64,000 bases of DNA from positions 1 to 64,000 of the forward strand of contig NZ_CANTZW010000026.1 of NCBI RefSeq assembly GCF_947855115.1, read 5' to 3'. Position 1 is the first letter of the stretch. The number at the start of each line of letters is the position of its first letter. The translations under genes and the position numbers were made by a program. Positions 26,921-35,517 of the stretch are shown here, piece by piece. This DNA is from an uncultured Parabacteroides sp. GTDB taxonomy: Bacteria; Bacteroidota; Bacteroidia; Bacteroidales; Tannerellaceae. The notes below the pieces were generated by a model. The model had not been told where the DNA came from. It did not search any database and was given only the letters and a program-made list of their open reading frames with translations.

Positions 26921-27097
26921 GACTGTCTCAAAATAGAAAAATTGGATAGACTTACTTATAATCTATAAGTTACAACATAAAAATCTCCTGCTTTAGCCTT
27001 CGTTTATTTTAATTAGATGACTAAAAGCAGGAGATTTTTTACTTTTAAGTTTCAATCTATAAGATTTTTACTTTAGCAATTCTATTTTGAGACAGCC
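26921..27097. mobile_element. MITE-like element with nested inverted repeats
   Basis: CTGTCTCAAAATAGAA at 26923-26938 is repeated inverted at 27080-27095 and forms termini of a roughly 175-bp non-coding element. Inside is a second inverted repeat, AAATCTCCTGCTTTAG (from 26981) against CTAAAAGCAGGAGATTT (27021-27037). It sits between the convergent acyltransferase and mrp genes and may also act as a two-way terminator. The terminal sequence resembles ends of Bacteroidota insertion sequences, but no target-site duplication was proven. Confidence 0.6.
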
Positions 27098-27113
27098 CTA
27101 TAAGTTTCCTTTT

Positions 27114-28223
27114 TTATTTCTTAGTCACTACCACCCGCTCTGTGGGAGCTAGGTGTTCGTTGCGGTATTCTATTTGTTTGATTACGTTCTCGGCTAATTC
27201 CTGGAATGCTTTTCCTGTGATTGAATCCGGATTTAGGGCTACGGGTTTACCTTGGTCTCCTCCTTCGCAGATGCTTTGTACGATGGGGATTTGTCCTAGT
27301 AACGGCACGTTTAATTCCTCGGCAAGGCGTTTACAACCTTCCTTGCCGAATATATAATATTTATTCTCAGGCAATTCGGCGGGGGTAAACCAAGCCATAT
27401 TCTCAATCAATCCTAAAACGGGAACATTAACTTTCTCTCCCGTGAACATGCTGATACCCTTACGAGCGTCCGCTAAAGCGACCTCTTGCGGCGTACTTAC
27501 CACCACGGCCCCGGTTATCGCCAACGTTTGTACCATTGTCAAGTGGATGTCGCTTGTCCCAGGAGGTAGGTCGATCAAGAAATAGTCGAGCTCGCCCCAG
27601 TTGGCATCGCCTATCAATTGCTTTAAAGCGTTGCTGGCCATTGCCCCGCGCCATAGAACCGCGTCGTTTTTATTTACGAAGAAACCGATGGATAACATCT
27701 TGACTCCGTAATTTTCCGCAGGTTTGATCAGCTCCCTGCCATCAACTTCCTCCATATAAGGACGGGCCTCTTCCAGATTGAACATCTTAGGTTGGGACGG
27801 GCCGAATATATCAGCGTCCAGCAAGCCTACCTTATATCCTTGCAAAGCCAATGCGACAGCTAAATTGGCGGCTACCGTACTTTTGCCGACTCCTCCCTTT
27901 CCGGAAGATACAGCGATGATGTTTTTTACTTGCGGCAACAATTTGTCCGGTTCCGGACGAGCCAGTTGGCGAGCTTTTACCGTGATGTTCCCTTTGATAT
28001 TCACCTCCGGGCTAACATAGGTTAAAATCGCTGTCTCCGCAGCCTTTACTACGGAACGGATAAATGGGTCGTTCGGCTTCTCGAATAATAACGAGAAGGT
28101 GACATTCATGCCATCGATACGAATGTTGTCTTCTACGAGGCCCATGGAAACGATGTCCTTTCCCGTACCCGGGTAACGAACATTCTTCAACGCCTCAATA
28201 ATCAGGTTCGGATAGATTGTCAT
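27114..28223 (-). CDS. mrp: Mrp/ApbC/NBP35-type P-loop Fe-S carrier protein
   Basis: A 369-residue protein with an N-terminal MIP18/DUF59 domain (residues 1-90) and a MinD-like ATPase. The deviant Walker A is SSGKGGVGKSTVAANLA (around 105-120); ADIFGPSQP and DLPPGTSDIHLT follow. It is expected to load or carry iron-sulphur clusters. The CPxC pair that usually holds the bridging cluster in the C-terminal region is missing: the corresponding stretch reads ENMAWFTPAELPENKYY. Transcribed after trmB with 25 bp between them. Confidence 0.92.
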   Translation of the reverse strand: MTIYPNLIIEALKNVRYPGTGKDIVSMGLVEDNIRIDGMNVTFSLLFEKPNDPFIRSVVKAAETAILTYVSPEVNIKGNITVKARQLARPEPDKLLPQVKNIIAVSSGKGGVGKSTVAANLAVALALQGYKVGLLDADIFGPSQPKMFNLEEARPYMEEVDGRELIKPAENYGVKMLSIGFFVNKNDAVLWRGAMASNALKQLIGDANWGELDYFLIDLPPGTSDIHLTMVQTLAITGAVVVSTPQEVALADARKGISMFTGEKVNVPVLGLIENMAWFTPAELPENKYYIFGKEGCKRLAEELNVPLLGQIPIVQSICEGGDQGKPVALNPDSITGKAFQELAENVIKQIEYRNEHLAPTERVVVTKK

Positions 28224-28248
28224 ATCTGTTGATTTTTTTAGTCGTTCT

Positions 28249-29007
28249 TTATTTGCCAGAAGCCAAGGCGCTTCGTTTACTACGGTTAAAGCTGCGATAA
28301 GGATCTAGCTCTATTTCTACGTCTGGTTCCACCAGTAGTTCCCTTTCCTCGCAGACAAACTTGATATATTTGATGTTTAAGCCCCGATCCAGCCATTGTT
28401 GCTCGTAATAGGTCTTGATAGACAGGATGTCGTCCGCCAGGTCGGAATGATATAGGTCGTCTGTGCTGAATAATACGGGAAAATGGTTCGCTTTTACCAT
28501 CTCGCACGTATAGGTATACATAAAATTACTGTCCGTTTTTAAGTGAATGATACCATCTCCGGAAAGGATTTCCCGATACATTCTCATAAAGCGAGTTCCT
28601 GTCAGGCGCTTGTTGACCTTTTTCATTTGAGGGTCCGGAAATGTGATCCAGATCTCTGCCACTTCTCCCGGGGCGAAAAAATGAGAGATTAATTCGATGC
28701 TGGTACGCAGGAATGCTACGTTTTTCATCCCGGCTTCCAGCGATTCTTTCGCTCCGGTCCACATACGTGCGCCCTTGATATCGACACCGATAAAATTCTT
28801 ATCCGGGAAGAGTTTTCCCAAACCTACCGTATATTCACCTTTTCCGCATCCCAACTCCAAGACAATCGGATGATTGTTATTGAAAAAACGTTCATGCCAG
28901 TGTCCTTTCATGTCAAACCCTTTTTCTTGCAAGGTCGCGAAGGGGTATTGGAATACGTGCGGATAACCCGCCATATCGTCAAACTTAGCTAATTTATTCT
29001 TTCCCAT
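28249..29007 (-). CDS. trmB: tRNA (guanine-N7)-methyltransferase
   Basis: A 252-residue SAM-dependent methyltransferase that makes m7G46 in tRNA. SAM-binding motif [15 protein letters not shown] and [11 protein letters not shown], followed by the TrmB signature [11 protein letters not shown] and HLKTDS. Length fits the family, with an N-terminal extension of about 45 residues beginning MGKNKLAKF. First gene of a two-gene unit with mrp. Confidence 0.94.
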   Translation of the reverse strand: MGKNKLAKFDDMAGYPHVFQYPFATLQEKGFDMKGHWHERFFNNNHPIVLELGCGKGEYTVGLGKLFPDKNFIGVDIKGARMWTGAKESLEAGMKNVAFLRTSIELISHFFAPGEVAEIWITFPDPQMKKVNKRLTGTRFMRMYREILSGDGIIHLKTDSNFMYTYTCEMVKANHFPVLFSTDDLYHSDLADDILSIKTYYEQQWLDRGLNIKYIKFVCEERELLVEPDVEIELDPYRSFNRSKRSALASGK

Positions 29008-29151
29008 GTCGCGAAGATAATACTTAAAAAAATGCTTTTTACGTTTTTTCTACTGTTTTAGATAGGGGTTTTTATGTGTCGGTGAGTCTTTTGAACATAT
29101 AGGCTGTCAGAAGTTTTATTAGAGAGTGGAGTTGTAACGAATAAAAAGGAT

Positions 29152-31050
29152 ATGTTGAGAGAATTTTTTAGGCGTCCGATATTTAAGAAGCCGCGGTTTG
29201 TGGGAATTGCTTGGTTCGCCACGGTTATCATCGTTTGTTTGTTGAAGCTGTCCGCGGGAAAGACTTATAATAATTTCATGATTTATAGGGCTTCTTTCTT
29301 CCATGCGTTAGAATTAAAAGACCTTTATGCGTATTATCCGAATGAATATCACGACCGATTTTTATACGGCCCCTCTTTTACAGCTATAATAGCGCCATTC
29401 TCTCTTTTCTCTCCTTATATCGGGATGTTGTTATGGTGTCTTGCGAACAGTTTATTGCTTTATATGGCTATCCGTAGGCTCGGTCTTGCGGATTGGAAAC
29501 AGGCATTTGTTATCTGGCTATGCTTGAATGAGTTGTTCACATGTGTCCTCATGCAGCAATTTAACATAGCCATAGCCGGTATGATTTTATTTTCGTTTAT
29601 CCTTATTGAGCGAAAACAAGAGTTCTGGGCGGCGCTGATGATCGTTTTAGGTGCGATGACCAAGATTTACGGTATTGTCGGCCTTGCTTTTCTCTTATTC
29701 TCAAAACGACGGGTTGTCTTTTTGAAAGGACTCGTTTTCTGGGGTATAATCTTATATATCCTTCCGATGTTGTATACCTCTCCTCAGTATGTGGCAGATC
29801 AATATATGAAATGGTATGGTGTACTTCTGGATAAGAATGTGGAGAATTTATTCACTCCCTATACGAATATCTCTTTGTTAGGGATGGTGCGTAAGATATC
29901 GGGTATATATACGTATAGTGATCTTTGGGTGGTTTTGCCGGGCTTGTTGTTATTTATCGCCCCTTATTTTAGGATAAATCAATACGAAAACCGGCAATTC
30001 CGTATACATTTTCTTTGCTCCACTCTTTTATTCATGGTGCTTTTTAGTTCCGGCACGGAAAATAGCGGATATTTAGGGGCTATGATAGCTGTCTGTCTTT
30101 GGTATACAGGTACGCCTAGCCGTAAGACTACTCCTACCTTGAATACGGCGCTTTTCATTTTCTGCTTTATCCTTACCTCCCTTTCTCCCACAGATTTATT
30201 TCCTCGTTATATCCGGAAAACTTATGTCATTCCCTATGCGTTGAAAGCGCTTCCTTGTGTATTGATTTGGTTTAAGATCGTGTGGGAGCAATTGACGTTG
30301 GATTTTTCAGGAACGCCTCACCGGTCGAAGGCAATCGTCGGAAAAAAAGAAGCGATCGACCTGATCTTGCCTTGCTATAATCCACAAGAGGGCTGGGAAC
30401 GTTTGATGATTGAGAAACATGCGGAATTGACAAAGATGCTCAAAGGCCGGTCTCTCCGTTTTATTGTCGTGAATGATGCCTCGAAGAGAGGATTCACGAA
30501 AGATGCGGTAGGATGCCTTTTGGAAGCGCTCCCGGATACGATCATCGTAAGTTATGATACGAATAGGGGGAAAGGAGCCGCGGTCAGGGCCGGCCTGTCT
30601 CATTCCACCTCATCCCTTACTTTATATACGGATTATGATTTCCCCTATGAGGTAGGTTCTATCTGCCGGATGGTAGAATGGTTGGAATCGGGATACGATG
30701 TCGTTATCGCCGTGCGTAATTATACTTATTATACCCATTTAAGCGCTCGGAGAAAGATTATGAGCTACGCTTCCCGTGTATTGAATTTTATACTTCTAGG
30801 ATTAACACATACTGATACCCAAGGTGGATTGAAAGGTTTCAACCAGCGGGGGAAGTCGCTATTAGCCTCGACGCAGGTGGATCGTTTTTTATTTGATACG
30901 GAGTTTATTTATAAAGCGTCTATGGAACCGGATGTACTTATAAAAGACATGCCCGCTGATTTGCGGGATAACGTTCATCTTCCCGATATGCGCCGCGGAG
31001 TCCTTACGGAAGAATTAAAGAACTTATTTTTAATTGCTTGGAGGGGTTAG
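29152..31050 (+). CDS. Fusion of GT87-like membrane mannosyltransferase and GT2 polyprenyl-phosphate sugar synthase
   Basis: A 632-residue two-part protein. Residues 1-395 hold about 10 membrane helices with a GT87/DUF2029 pattern: an Asn/Tyr-rich first loop (YNNFMIYRASFFHAL), YPNEYHDRFLYGP and LGAMTKIYGIVGLAFLL. Residues about 400-632 form a cytoplasmic GT2 domain of DPM1 type: DLILPCYNPQEGW, VVNDAS, NRGKGAAVRAGL, YTDYDFPYEVG and the late DTQGGLKGFN. One part could make a polyprenyl-phosphate sugar that the other consumes. The target glycan is unknown. Single gene, not clearly in an operon. Confidence 0.85.
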   Translation: MLREFFRRPIFKKPRFVGIAWFATVIIVCLLKLSAGKTYNNFMIYRASFFHALELKDLYAYYPNEYHDRFLYGPSFTAIIAPFSLFSPYIGMLLWCLANSLLLYMAIRRLGLADWKQAFVIWLCLNELFTCVLMQQFNIAIAGMILFSFILIERKQEFWAALMIVLGAMTKIYGIVGLAFLLFSKRRVVFLKGLVFWGIILYILPMLYTSPQYVADQYMKWYGVLLDKNVENLFTPYTNISLLGMVRKISGIYTYSDLWVVLPGLLLFIAPYFRINQYENRQFRIHFLCSTLLFMVLFSSGTENSGYLGAMIAVCLWYTGTPSRKTTPTLNTALFIFCFILTSLSPTDLFPRYIRKTYVIPYALKALPCVLIWFKIVWEQLTLDFSGTPHRSKAIVGKKEAIDLILPCYNPQEGWERLMIEKHAELTKMLKGRSLRFIVVNDASKRGFTKDAVGCLLEALPDTIIVSYDTNRGKGAAVRAGLSHSTSSLTLYTDYDFPYEVGSICRMVEWLESGYDVVIAVRNYTYYTHLSARRKIMSYASRVLNFILLGLTHTDTQGGLKGFNQRGKSLLASTQVDRFLFDTEFIYKASMEPDVLIKDMPADLRDNVHLPDMRRGVLTEELKNLFLIAWRG

Positions 31051-31065
31051 AAGGATATACCGAGT

Positions 31066-31129
31066 TGTTGATAACCTTGTTGAAAACCCTGTGAATTGTT
31101 GAAAACCCTGTTGATAAGTATGTGAATAA
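31066..31129 (+). other. Array of six DnaA-box-like 9-mers, 12-bp phased
   Basis: Six same-direction 9-mers related to TGTGnATAA (reverse of TTATnCACA) start at 31066, 31078, 31090, 31097, 31109 and 31121: TGTTGATAA, TGTTGAAAA, TGTGAATTG, TGTTGAAAA, TGTTGATAA, TGTGAATAA. The last fits the relaxed DnaA-box consensus exactly. Start spacings are 12, 12, 7, 12, 12. This may be a DnaA-binding region (origin or titration/regulatory site); an origin is not proven. Confidence 0.5.
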
Positions 31130-31148
31130 CGGGAAAGAGACAAAATAA

Positions 31149-31180
31149 AAGAGAGATACTCTTCCATGAGTATCTCTCTC
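31149..31180 (-). terminator. Terminator of the tRNA-Asn cluster
   Basis: GAGAGATACTC (31151-31161) and GAGTATCTCTC (31168-31178) form a perfect 11-bp stem with a 6-base loop. On the minus strand it is followed by TTTTATTTTG, directly downstream of the three tRNA genes. Confidence 0.75.
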
Positions 31181-31188
31181 TATTTCAG

Positions 31189-31262
31189 CTCTTCCTCTTG
31201 GACTTGAACCAAGGACCCTCTGATTAACAGTCAGATGCTCTAACCGACTGAGCTAAGGAAGA
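31189..31262 (-). tRNA. tRNA-Asn(GTT), copy 3 in transcription order
   Basis: 74-nt cloverleaf: acceptor TCTTCCT/AGGAAGA, D-stem GCTC/GAGC, anticodon stem TCTGA/TCAGA with loop CTGTTAA (anticodon GTT), T-arm CTTGG-TTCAAGT-CCAAG, discriminator G. CCA is not encoded. Confidence 0.95.
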
Positions 31263-31295
31263 ATTTATTTTCAGTCTTTCCCGATGTCTTTTCAG

Positions 31296-31369
31296 CTCTT
31301 CCTCTTGGACTTGAACCAAGGACCCTCTGATTAACAGTCAGATGCTCTAACCGACTGAGCTAAGGAAGA
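31296..31369 (-). tRNA. tRNA-Asn(GTT), copy 2
   Basis: Identical in sequence to the neighbouring copies, with the same cloverleaf and GTT anticodon. The unit repeats every 107 bp, and the 33-bp spacer is also identical, so the cluster arose by exact tandem duplication. Confidence 0.95.
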
Positions 31370-31402
31370 ATTTATTTTCAGTCTTTCCCGATGTCTTTTC
31401 AG

Positions 31403-31476
31403 CTCTTCCTCTTGGACTTGAACCAAGGACCCTCTGATTAACAGTCAGATGCTCTAACCGACTGAGCTAAGGAAGA
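31403..31476 (-). tRNA. tRNA-Asn(GTT), copy 1 (promoter-proximal)
   Basis: Identical to the other two copies. It is the first transcribed, about 50 bp downstream of a TACTTTTG -7 element on the minus strand. Confidence 0.95.
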
Positions 31477-31528
31477 ATTTATCGCTCTTTCACAGGTCAT
31501 TCCGTAACCCCTTCCTGAAATTGCACTG

Positions 31529-31536
31529 CAAAAGTA
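31529..31536 (-). promoter_or_regulatory. -7 element for the tRNA-Asn cluster
   Basis: On the minus strand TACTTTTG matches TAnnTTTG exactly and lies about 53 bp before the first tRNA. A divergent TATCTTTG for the kinase gene sits only 23 bp away. Confidence 0.55.
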
Positions 31537-31559
31537 CGGGGTATTTTCGAAATATGCAA

Positions 31560-31567
31560 TATCTTTG
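31560..31567 (+). promoter_or_regulatory. -7 element for the PfkB kinase gene
   Basis: TATCTTTG matches the Bacteroidota -7 consensus TAnnTTTG and lies 18 bp before the ATG at 31586, so the leader would be very short. No clear -33 box was seen. Confidence 0.5.
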
Positions 31568-31585
31568 CGAAAAAAAATTGAAAAA

Positions 31586-32563
31586 ATGAATACGATAGGT
31601 TTAGGAAACGCTTTGGTAGATGTTTTATTGAGGCTTGAGAATGATGATCTCCTACCGGAAATCGGCATACAAAAGGGAGCTATGGATATGATTGACAGGG
31701 AACAAATGATCGCTATCCGTACGACTTTGGCAGACTTGCCCCGTATACAGACTCCGGGAGGATCTGTTTGTAACACGATGCGTTCGATGTCTTCTTTGGG
31801 GGCGAATTCCGGTTTTATCGGTAAAATAGGAGATGATCCGGTCGGGCGATTTTACGAGGATGCGTTGGATAAAGCGGGTGTCGCTGCTTATTTTATCAAG
31901 ACGGACGGACTTACGGGTAGCTGTACGGTGATGGTATCCCCGGATGGGGAACGTACGATGGGTACTTTCTTGGGCCCGGCCCCGACAATAACCCCGGATG
32001 AGATCACCGAGGAGATGCTCCGTAAATATCAATGTATTTATATAGAAGGTTATTTGCTGGTAAACGAGCCGTTGGTCCGCTCTACGATGGAGAAGGCCAA
32101 AAAGTTGGGTTTGAAGGTGGCGCTAGACTTGTCGAATTTCAATATCGTGAACGCTTTTAAAGGAATGCTGGAGGATATCATCCCTAAATACGTGGATATA
32201 TTATTCTCTAATGAGAGCGAGGCGGAAGCTTATACCGGGCAAAAGGCTCCTGATGCCGTACGTACCTTGTCTGAGCTGGTGGAGGTCTCATTGGTCACTT
32301 TGGGAAAGGACGGTGCTTTGATCGGCAGCCATGGTCGGTTTTATTCTGTTCCGGCCGAGGGGGGCAAGCCTATCGATACGACTGGTGCCGGCGATAATTT
32401 CGCCGCCGGGTTCTTATACGGTCAATCCGTAGGAGCGTCGTTGGTACAATCCGCACGTATCGGATCGATGTTGGCGGGGTATGTGATCGACGTTGTCGGT
32501 CCGCAGATACCGGATGATAAATGGGAACAAATAAAGTTAAAAGTAAAAGAGATATTGGCTTAG
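31586..32563 (+). CDS. PfkB family carbohydrate/nucleoside kinase
   Basis: A 325-residue ribokinase/adenosine-kinase-like enzyme. GLGNALVDVLLR at the start, PGGSVCNTMRSMSSLG (substrate lid/binding), GKIGDDPVGRFY and the catalytic DTTGAGDNFAAGFLYG near residue 266 are PfkB signatures. The pattern fits the adenosine kinase-like branch common in Bacteroidota, but the sugar or nucleoside cannot be fixed. ATG 31586 is chosen over a TTG at 31565 because it begins at the conserved strand and keeps the promoter outside the gene. Confidence 0.9.
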   Translation: MNTIGLGNALVDVLLRLENDDLLPEIGIQKGAMDMIDREQMIAIRTTLADLPRIQTPGGSVCNTMRSMSSLGANSGFIGKIGDDPVGRFYEDALDKAGVAAYFIKTDGLTGSCTVMVSPDGERTMGTFLGPAPTITPDEITEEMLRKYQCIYIEGYLLVNEPLVRSTMEKAKKLGLKVALDLSNFNIVNAFKGMLEDIIPKYVDILFSNESEAEAYTGQKAPDAVRTLSELVEVSLVTLGKDGALIGSHGRFYSVPAEGGKPIDTTGAGDNFAAGFLYGQSVGASLVQSARIGSMLAGYVIDVVGPQIPDDKWEQIKLKVKEILA

Positions 32564-32611
32564 ACGGCGTATTATTCCTTACATTTATGCCGTTAATTAA
32601 CTAAATATTGT

Positions 32612-34342
32612 ATGTACAGATTGGTTCAACGAAGAGGAATTATAGGTTTATTTTGCTTGCTGTTCGTCGCAAGTAGCGTGATGCCGGGATGGGCGCAGAA
32701 AGATAACCGCTTTGAGGTAAGTAAGAACCTGGACATTCTCAATTCCTTATTGAAAGAGGTAGAGATGTTCTACGTGGATTCGGTAGATGTGAATAAAACC
32801 GTTCAGCGGGGAATCGAAGCGATGTTGAGTGGTTTAGACCCTTATACGGAATACTATCCTGAGCAAAATACGGAGGAATTGAGTTTGATGACAACTGGCG
32901 AATACGGGGGAATCGGTTCCTTGATCCGTCAACGTAATAACGAGGGAGGCGTGATGATTGCCGAGCCTACCGAGGGAATGCCGGCCGATTTAGCGGGTTT
33001 GAAACCGGGCGATTTGATCTTGGCGATTGATACGATTGATGTTTCCAAGGCTACTTCATCCCGGGTCAGCGAGTTGCTGAAAGGAGTTCCTAATACGAAA
33101 ATGGTCTTGACGATCCAACGTCCGGGCGAGAAGAAGCCCCGGAAAATCGAGATTACCCGTAAGCAAATCACCACTCCTCAAGTTACTTACTACGGAGTTC
33201 GCAACGATAGCATCGGGTATATTTACCTAAGGGCGTTTACTATCAAGAGCGCCCAAGAGGTGAAAGAGGCATTTTTGGACTTAAAGAAAAATCATGATAT
33301 CAAGTCTTTGGTATTGGATTTGCGTGGTAACGGAGGCGGTGTGCTGGAAGGGGCCGTGCAAATCGTGGGGATGTTCGTGCCGAAAGGCAGCGAGGTACTT
33401 TCTACGAAGGGAAAGATCAAGCAATGGGATCGTACGTATCGAACCTCTGCGGAGCCTTTGGATACGGTAATGCCGTTGGCTATATTGATCAATGGAGGTA
33501 CGGCTTCTGCCGCCGAGATCGTGTCGGGGGCTTTGCAAGATATGGATCGTGCCGTATTGGTGGGACAACGTTCGTTTGGTAAGGGTTTGGTACAAGCTCC
33601 CCGCGACCTGCCTTATAATGGGAAAGTGAAGATTACAATGAGTAAATATTATATTCCGAGTGGCCGTTGCATCCAACAAATCGATTATACGCACCGGAAA
33701 GAGGATGGTAGCGTGGCGGCTATCCCGGATAGCTTGACCTCTGTATTCTATACGTCGAAGAAACGTCCGGTACGTGATGGTGGCGGTGTTCGCCCGGAGT
33801 TTGAGGTGAAAGAACCGAAAGTTCCTACCATGATGTATTATTTGGCCGCGGATACGGTTTTGTTTGATTTTGTCACGGATTGGGTACGAAAGCATAAAAC
33901 GATCGCCCCTATTGAGGAGTTCACGGTTTCCGACGAGGATTTCGAGGCCTTGAAACAATATGCCAAATCCAAGAATTTCACATACGACCGTCAAAGCGAG
34001 AAGGTCTTGAAGAACCTGAAAGAGGTAGCGGAGTTCGAAGGATATCTGGAAGAGGATTCTACGGCATTCAAGGAATTAGAGGCTAAGCTGACTCCGAATC
34101 TGGAAAGAGATTTCGATCGTTTCAAGGATGAGGTGAAACGAGTAATGGCCGCCGAGATCGTAAAACGTTATTATTATCAACGAGGCGAGTTGCAAGAAAG
34201 TTTGAAAAATGATCTTGTATTGGAGAAAGCGTTGGAAGTGCTGGGAAATCCCCGATTGTATAACGAGACGCTAAGTACTCCTGTTGCCACGGCACAAACT
34301 GTAGAGACGGAGCATGCTCCGTCTCCCACTGCCAAACAGTAA
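32612..34342 (+). CDS. S41 family C-terminal processing protease (CtpA-like)
   Basis: A 576-residue periplasmic serine protease with a signal peptide (residues 1-28, ending PGWAQ), an N-terminal helical region, a PDZ domain (about 90-170) and the S41 core. The catalytic dyad is Ser299 in NGGTASAAE and Lys324 in QRSFGKGLVQ. LSGLDPYTEYY and EYGGIG are Ctp hallmarks. The last about 15 residues are encoded partly by a 22-bp palindrome (34304-34325), a likely later addition. It lies 48 bp after the kinase. Confidence 0.93.
   Translation: MYRLVQRRGIIGLFCLLFVASSVMPGWAQKDNRFEVSKNLDILNSLLKEVEMFYVDSVDVNKTVQRGIEAMLSGLDPYTEYYPEQNTEELSLMTTGEYGGIGSLIRQRNNEGGVMIAEPTEGMPADLAGLKPGDLILAIDTIDVSKATSSRVSELLKGVPNTKMVLTIQRPGEKKPRKIEITRKQITTPQVTYYGVRNDSIGYIYLRAFTIKSAQEVKEAFLDLKKNHDIKSLVLDLRGNGGGVLEGAVQIVGMFVPKGSEVLSTKGKIKQWDRTYRTSAEPLDTVMPLAILINGGTASAAEIVSGALQDMDRAVLVGQRSFGKGLVQAPRDLPYNGKVKITMSKYYIPSGRCIQQIDYTHRKEDGSVAAIPDSLTSVFYTSKKRPVRDGGGVRPEFEVKEPKVPTMMYYLAADTVLFDFVTDWVRKHKTIAPIEEFTVSDEDFEALKQYAKSKNFTYDRQSEKVLKNLKEVAEFEGYLEEDSTAFKELEAKLTPNLERDFDRFKDEVKRVMAAEIVKRYYYQRGELQESLKNDLVLEKALEVLGNPRLYNETLSTPVATAQTVETEHAPSPTAKQ
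34304..34325. repeat. Perfect 22-bp palindrome inside the 3' end of the protease gene
   Basis: GAGACGGAGCATGCTCCGTCTC is fully palindromic and resembles the next hairpin (34367-34388, GAGACGGGGC...GCCCCGTCTC). Together they look like members of a REP-type palindromic family, one copy having become coding. Confidence 0.65.
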
Positions 34343-34366
34343 TTTAAGATACCTATTTGAGGGGAT

Positions 34367-34388
34367 GAGACGGGGCACGCCCCGTCTC
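34367..34388. terminator. REP-like hairpin between convergent genes
   Basis: GAGACGGGGC and GCCCCGTCTC form a 10-bp perfect stem with a two-base loop in the 45-bp gap between the protease and the convergent phosphoesterase; it may stop transcription in both directions. No long T run is present. Confidence 0.5.
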
Positions 34389-35515
34389 TACAATGAGAAT
34401 TTTATATGTAATACGACCAATTCCGAGACAGTTCCCACCCGATAAGGAGGTCCCGCTATACCGATACCGGAAGATACGTAGAACTGCGTAGGTCCTTTCT
34501 TGTAATATCCGTACGGACATTCATACACAAGTTTCATCAGCAGAGGATAAGGCCATAATTGCCCGTTATGCGTATGTCCGTGTAATCCCAGATCCACCCC
34601 GTTCATGTTCATCTCGGCAAACGACCAAGGTTGATGATCCAATACGATAATAGGCTTATCGGTATCCACCCCTTTCATTAACGAATGAAGCGATTTTCGT
34701 TTCTTATTGACAAAATCATCCCTTCCTATCAGATAAAAGGTTGAATCCGGTTGGACAACCGAGTCTATCAGTAGCGTACCTCCGGTCTTTTGCAGCCAGC
34801 GGTATTTCGCGTTCCGGTTTGCCCGGTACTCGTGGTTCCCGTAAATGATATATACGCCTAACGGGGCTTTTAATTGGTTGAGATCATCTTCTATATGGGC
34901 GTTTTCCGCGAACCGGGATTCATAATCCATGATATCTCCCGCCAGTACTACCATATCCGGATGCTGTGCGTTGCTGAGCGCCACGTATTTTTGTACCAAA
35001 TCCTTTCCGATAACCTCTCCGATGTGTAAGTCGCTCATCAAGACAATTGTCAGGCTATCCCGATCTCCCGCACTTTTGGGCAGCGTGATATATACGTCTT
35101 TGACTATCGGGTTCGTCACCGTATGGTAAGCGTGGATCATTAAACCGGCGACTCCGGATACGATAAGGAAGAACAGAGCCAGTTTGGTTTGCCGCCAATG
35201 TCCTGTTATCCACTTGGGAAACCATGGTTTAATACGTTGGGAGAGTCTGATCAACTCGATCGCCAATAAAGATAAAGTGATGTAAATAGACGCTATATAC
35301 CATGTGTTGCAGATGTACTGGATCGCGATTATCACGTTATCAGGCAACTCGTTCCTGAAAATGAATCCGAAAAAATAAAGCGATAACTCTAGTATGAAAA
35401 ACAGGGTAAAAGGAATCCGGCAACTTTTCTTAGGAGGAAGTGCCTGGTATCCTCTCCAGAAAATATACGGATTTAGTAATAGCTGCGCTACGATCGATTG
35501 AATAAATACTTTCAT
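34388..35515 (-). CDS. Membrane-bound metallophosphoesterase (YkuE/YaeI-like), copy 2
   Basis: A 375-residue protein. The N-terminal third has four or five membrane helices; the rest is a calcineurin-like phosphoesterase with SDLHIGE, AGDIMDYE, YGNHEYR, VLDHQPWSF and LHGHTHNGQLWP providing the two-metal site. Such proteins cleave phosphate from lipids such as UDP-diacylglucosamine or act on unknown phosphoesters. ATG 35515 follows the upstream paralogue's stop by two bases; an earlier in-frame ATG (35587) would overlap it. Paralogue of the next gene, arisen by tandem duplication. Confidence 0.88.
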   Translation of the reverse strand: MKVFIQSIVAQLLLNPYIFWRGYQALPPKKSCRIPFTLFFILELSLYFFGFIFRNELPDNVIIAIQYICNTWYIASIYITLSLLAIELIRLSQRIKPWFPKWITGHWRQTKLALFFLIVSGVAGLMIHAYHTVTNPIVKDVYITLPKSAGDRDSLTIVLMSDLHIGEVIGKDLVQKYVALSNAQHPDMVVLAGDIMDYESRFAENAHIEDDLNQLKAPLGVYIIYGNHEYRANRNAKYRWLQKTGGTLLIDSVVQPDSTFYLIGRDDFVNKKRKSLHSLMKGVDTDKPIIVLDHQPWSFAEMNMNGVDLGLHGHTHNGQLWPYPLLMKLVYECPYGYYKKGPTQFYVSSGIGIAGPPYRVGTVSELVVLHIKFSL

Positions 35516-35517
35516 CT

